This document shows, in pieces, positions 63,685 to 64,000 of a stretch of DNA of 64,000 nt (positions are counted from its first letter, which is position 1; each line of letters opens with the position of its first letter). The DNA comes from Pseudomonas quebecensis (GTDB taxonomy: Bacteria > Pseudomonadota > Gammaproteobacteria > Pseudomonadales > Pseudomonadaceae). The stretch lies in the NCBI RefSeq assembly GCF_026410085.1, contig NZ_CP112866.1, positions 5,207,001 through 5,271,000 of the forward strand, in the 5' to 3' direction. The position numbers and the translations under genes are program-made. Under the pieces are notes generated by a model that ran no database searches, had not been told where the DNA came from, and worked only from the letters and a program-made list of their open reading frames with translations.

Positions 63685-64000
63685 ATGAAATCGCTGTCCG
63701 ACGTTAAGTTTTCCGCCCTCGACCTGGTGCCCGTACGCGCCAATGGTAGCCCGGCACAATCGCTGCGCAATTCCCTGGACCTGGCTCAGCATGTGGAAAA
63801 GTTCGGCTACAACCGTTTCTGGGTAGCCGAACACCACAATATGGACGGCATCGCCAGCTCGGCCACTTCGGTGTTGCTGGGGTATCTGGCCGGTGGCACC
63901 TCGACGATTCGTGTCGGTTCCGGCGGTGTGATGCTGCCCAATCACGCGCCGCTGGTAATCGCCGAGCAATTCGGCACCCTCGAAAGCCTGTACCCGGGCC
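63685..64000 (+). CDS. LLM class flavin-dependent oxidoreductase, N-terminal part (3' truncated)
   Basis: The frame opens at ATG 63685, preceded by GGAG (63671-63674), and is still open at the window end after 105 residues. The seen part matches the MsnO8-type luciferase-like monooxygenases: [17 protein letters not shown] beginning, [36 protein letters not shown]. These enzymes use reduced flavin from a partner reductase. Substrate and partner are not visible. Confidence 0.88.
   Translation, partial: MKSLSDVKFSALDLVPVRANGSPAQSLRNSLDLAQHVEKFGYNRFWVAEHHNMDGIASSATSVLLGYLAGGTSTIRVGSGGVMLPNHAPLVIAEQFGTLESLYPG

Noticed and set aside
63624..63707. 27-codon frame overlapping the start of the flavin monooxygenase gene
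   Set aside because: It has no ribosome site and no amino acid pattern of a leader peptide; it overlaps the real start by chance.

Overview
The window is a GC-rich, densely packed stretch of core chromosome from a Pseudomonas, most likely of the P. fluorescens group. The evidence is protein similarity to Pseudomonas throughout, recurring short palindromes with a GGGGGCTTGCCCCC core (REP/REPIN elements typical of that group), and gene order that I recall from P. aeruginosa PAO1 (gltP, a lysozyme inhibitor, algB, kinB, ampDh2, dgcH, dsbA, cc4, engB, polA, thrB, znuA/zur/znuCB, metNIQ, then the aa3 oxidase cluster and the prlC block). No rRNA, tRNA, CRISPR array, prophage, transposase or replication origin is visible. 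Functions are assigned from recognised families and motifs, not from database searches.

Layout. 1-11.1 kb: a truncated coiled-coil protein, a CitMHS citrate transporter, TerC, a Na/Pi cotransporter-PhoU protein, an M16 peptidase, a DUF5924/DUF2914 membrane protein, and a four-gene MCE (Mla-like) lipid transport operon. 11.1-15.6 kb: on the minus strand, an SpmA-SpmB-type membrane protein, GltP, an Ivy-type lysozyme inhibitor and two small membrane proteins, with a 723-base gene-free stretch in the middle. 15.9-25.5 kb: algB-kinB, then ampDh2, dgcH, an EEP-family hydrolase, dsbA, cytochrome c4 and a small cytochrome c on the minus strand, then engB. 25.5-33.8 kb: an ErsA/Spot 42-type small RNA, polA, a DUF2782 protein, thrB, the zinc uptake locus znuA / zur-znuC-znuB, and a PA5502-type lipoprotein. 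33.9-38.8 kb: the large catalase katE and the methionine importer metNIQ.

39.2-48.1 kb: the complete aa3-type cytochrome c oxidase cluster on the minus strand (coxB, coxA, ctaG, coxC, SURF1, a thioredoxin-fold-like assembly protein, ctaA, cyoE, SCO), with one small divergent DUF2909 gene inside. Structural subunits, copper insertion (ctaG, SCO) and heme A synthesis (ctaA, cyoE) are therefore encoded together. 48.1-52.5 kb: a conserved unknown gene, a SulP transporter paired with a beta-carbonic anhydrase, and a radical SAM gene with a consensus LexA box. 52.5-57.4 kb: a three-gene gluconate-2-dehydrogenase-like operon and an exported tyrosine-phosphatase-like protein, which look inserted into otherwise conserved order. 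57.4-64 kb: yheV-prlC, gamma-carbonic anhydrase, a HAD phosphatase, a lipoprotein metallopeptidase, a small lipoprotein, a DUF1161 protein, osmC and the start of a luciferase-like monooxygenase.

The most interesting non-coding structures are a 216-bp palindromic element with 21-bp terminal inverted repeats inserted exactly in the loop of the terC terminator, the AlgU-type promoter of the small RNA downstream of polA, a 32-nt palindrome containing a LexA box, a tandem pair of near-identical REPINs after metQ, and dyad symmetries upstream of gltP. I found no convincing novel multi-gene system.
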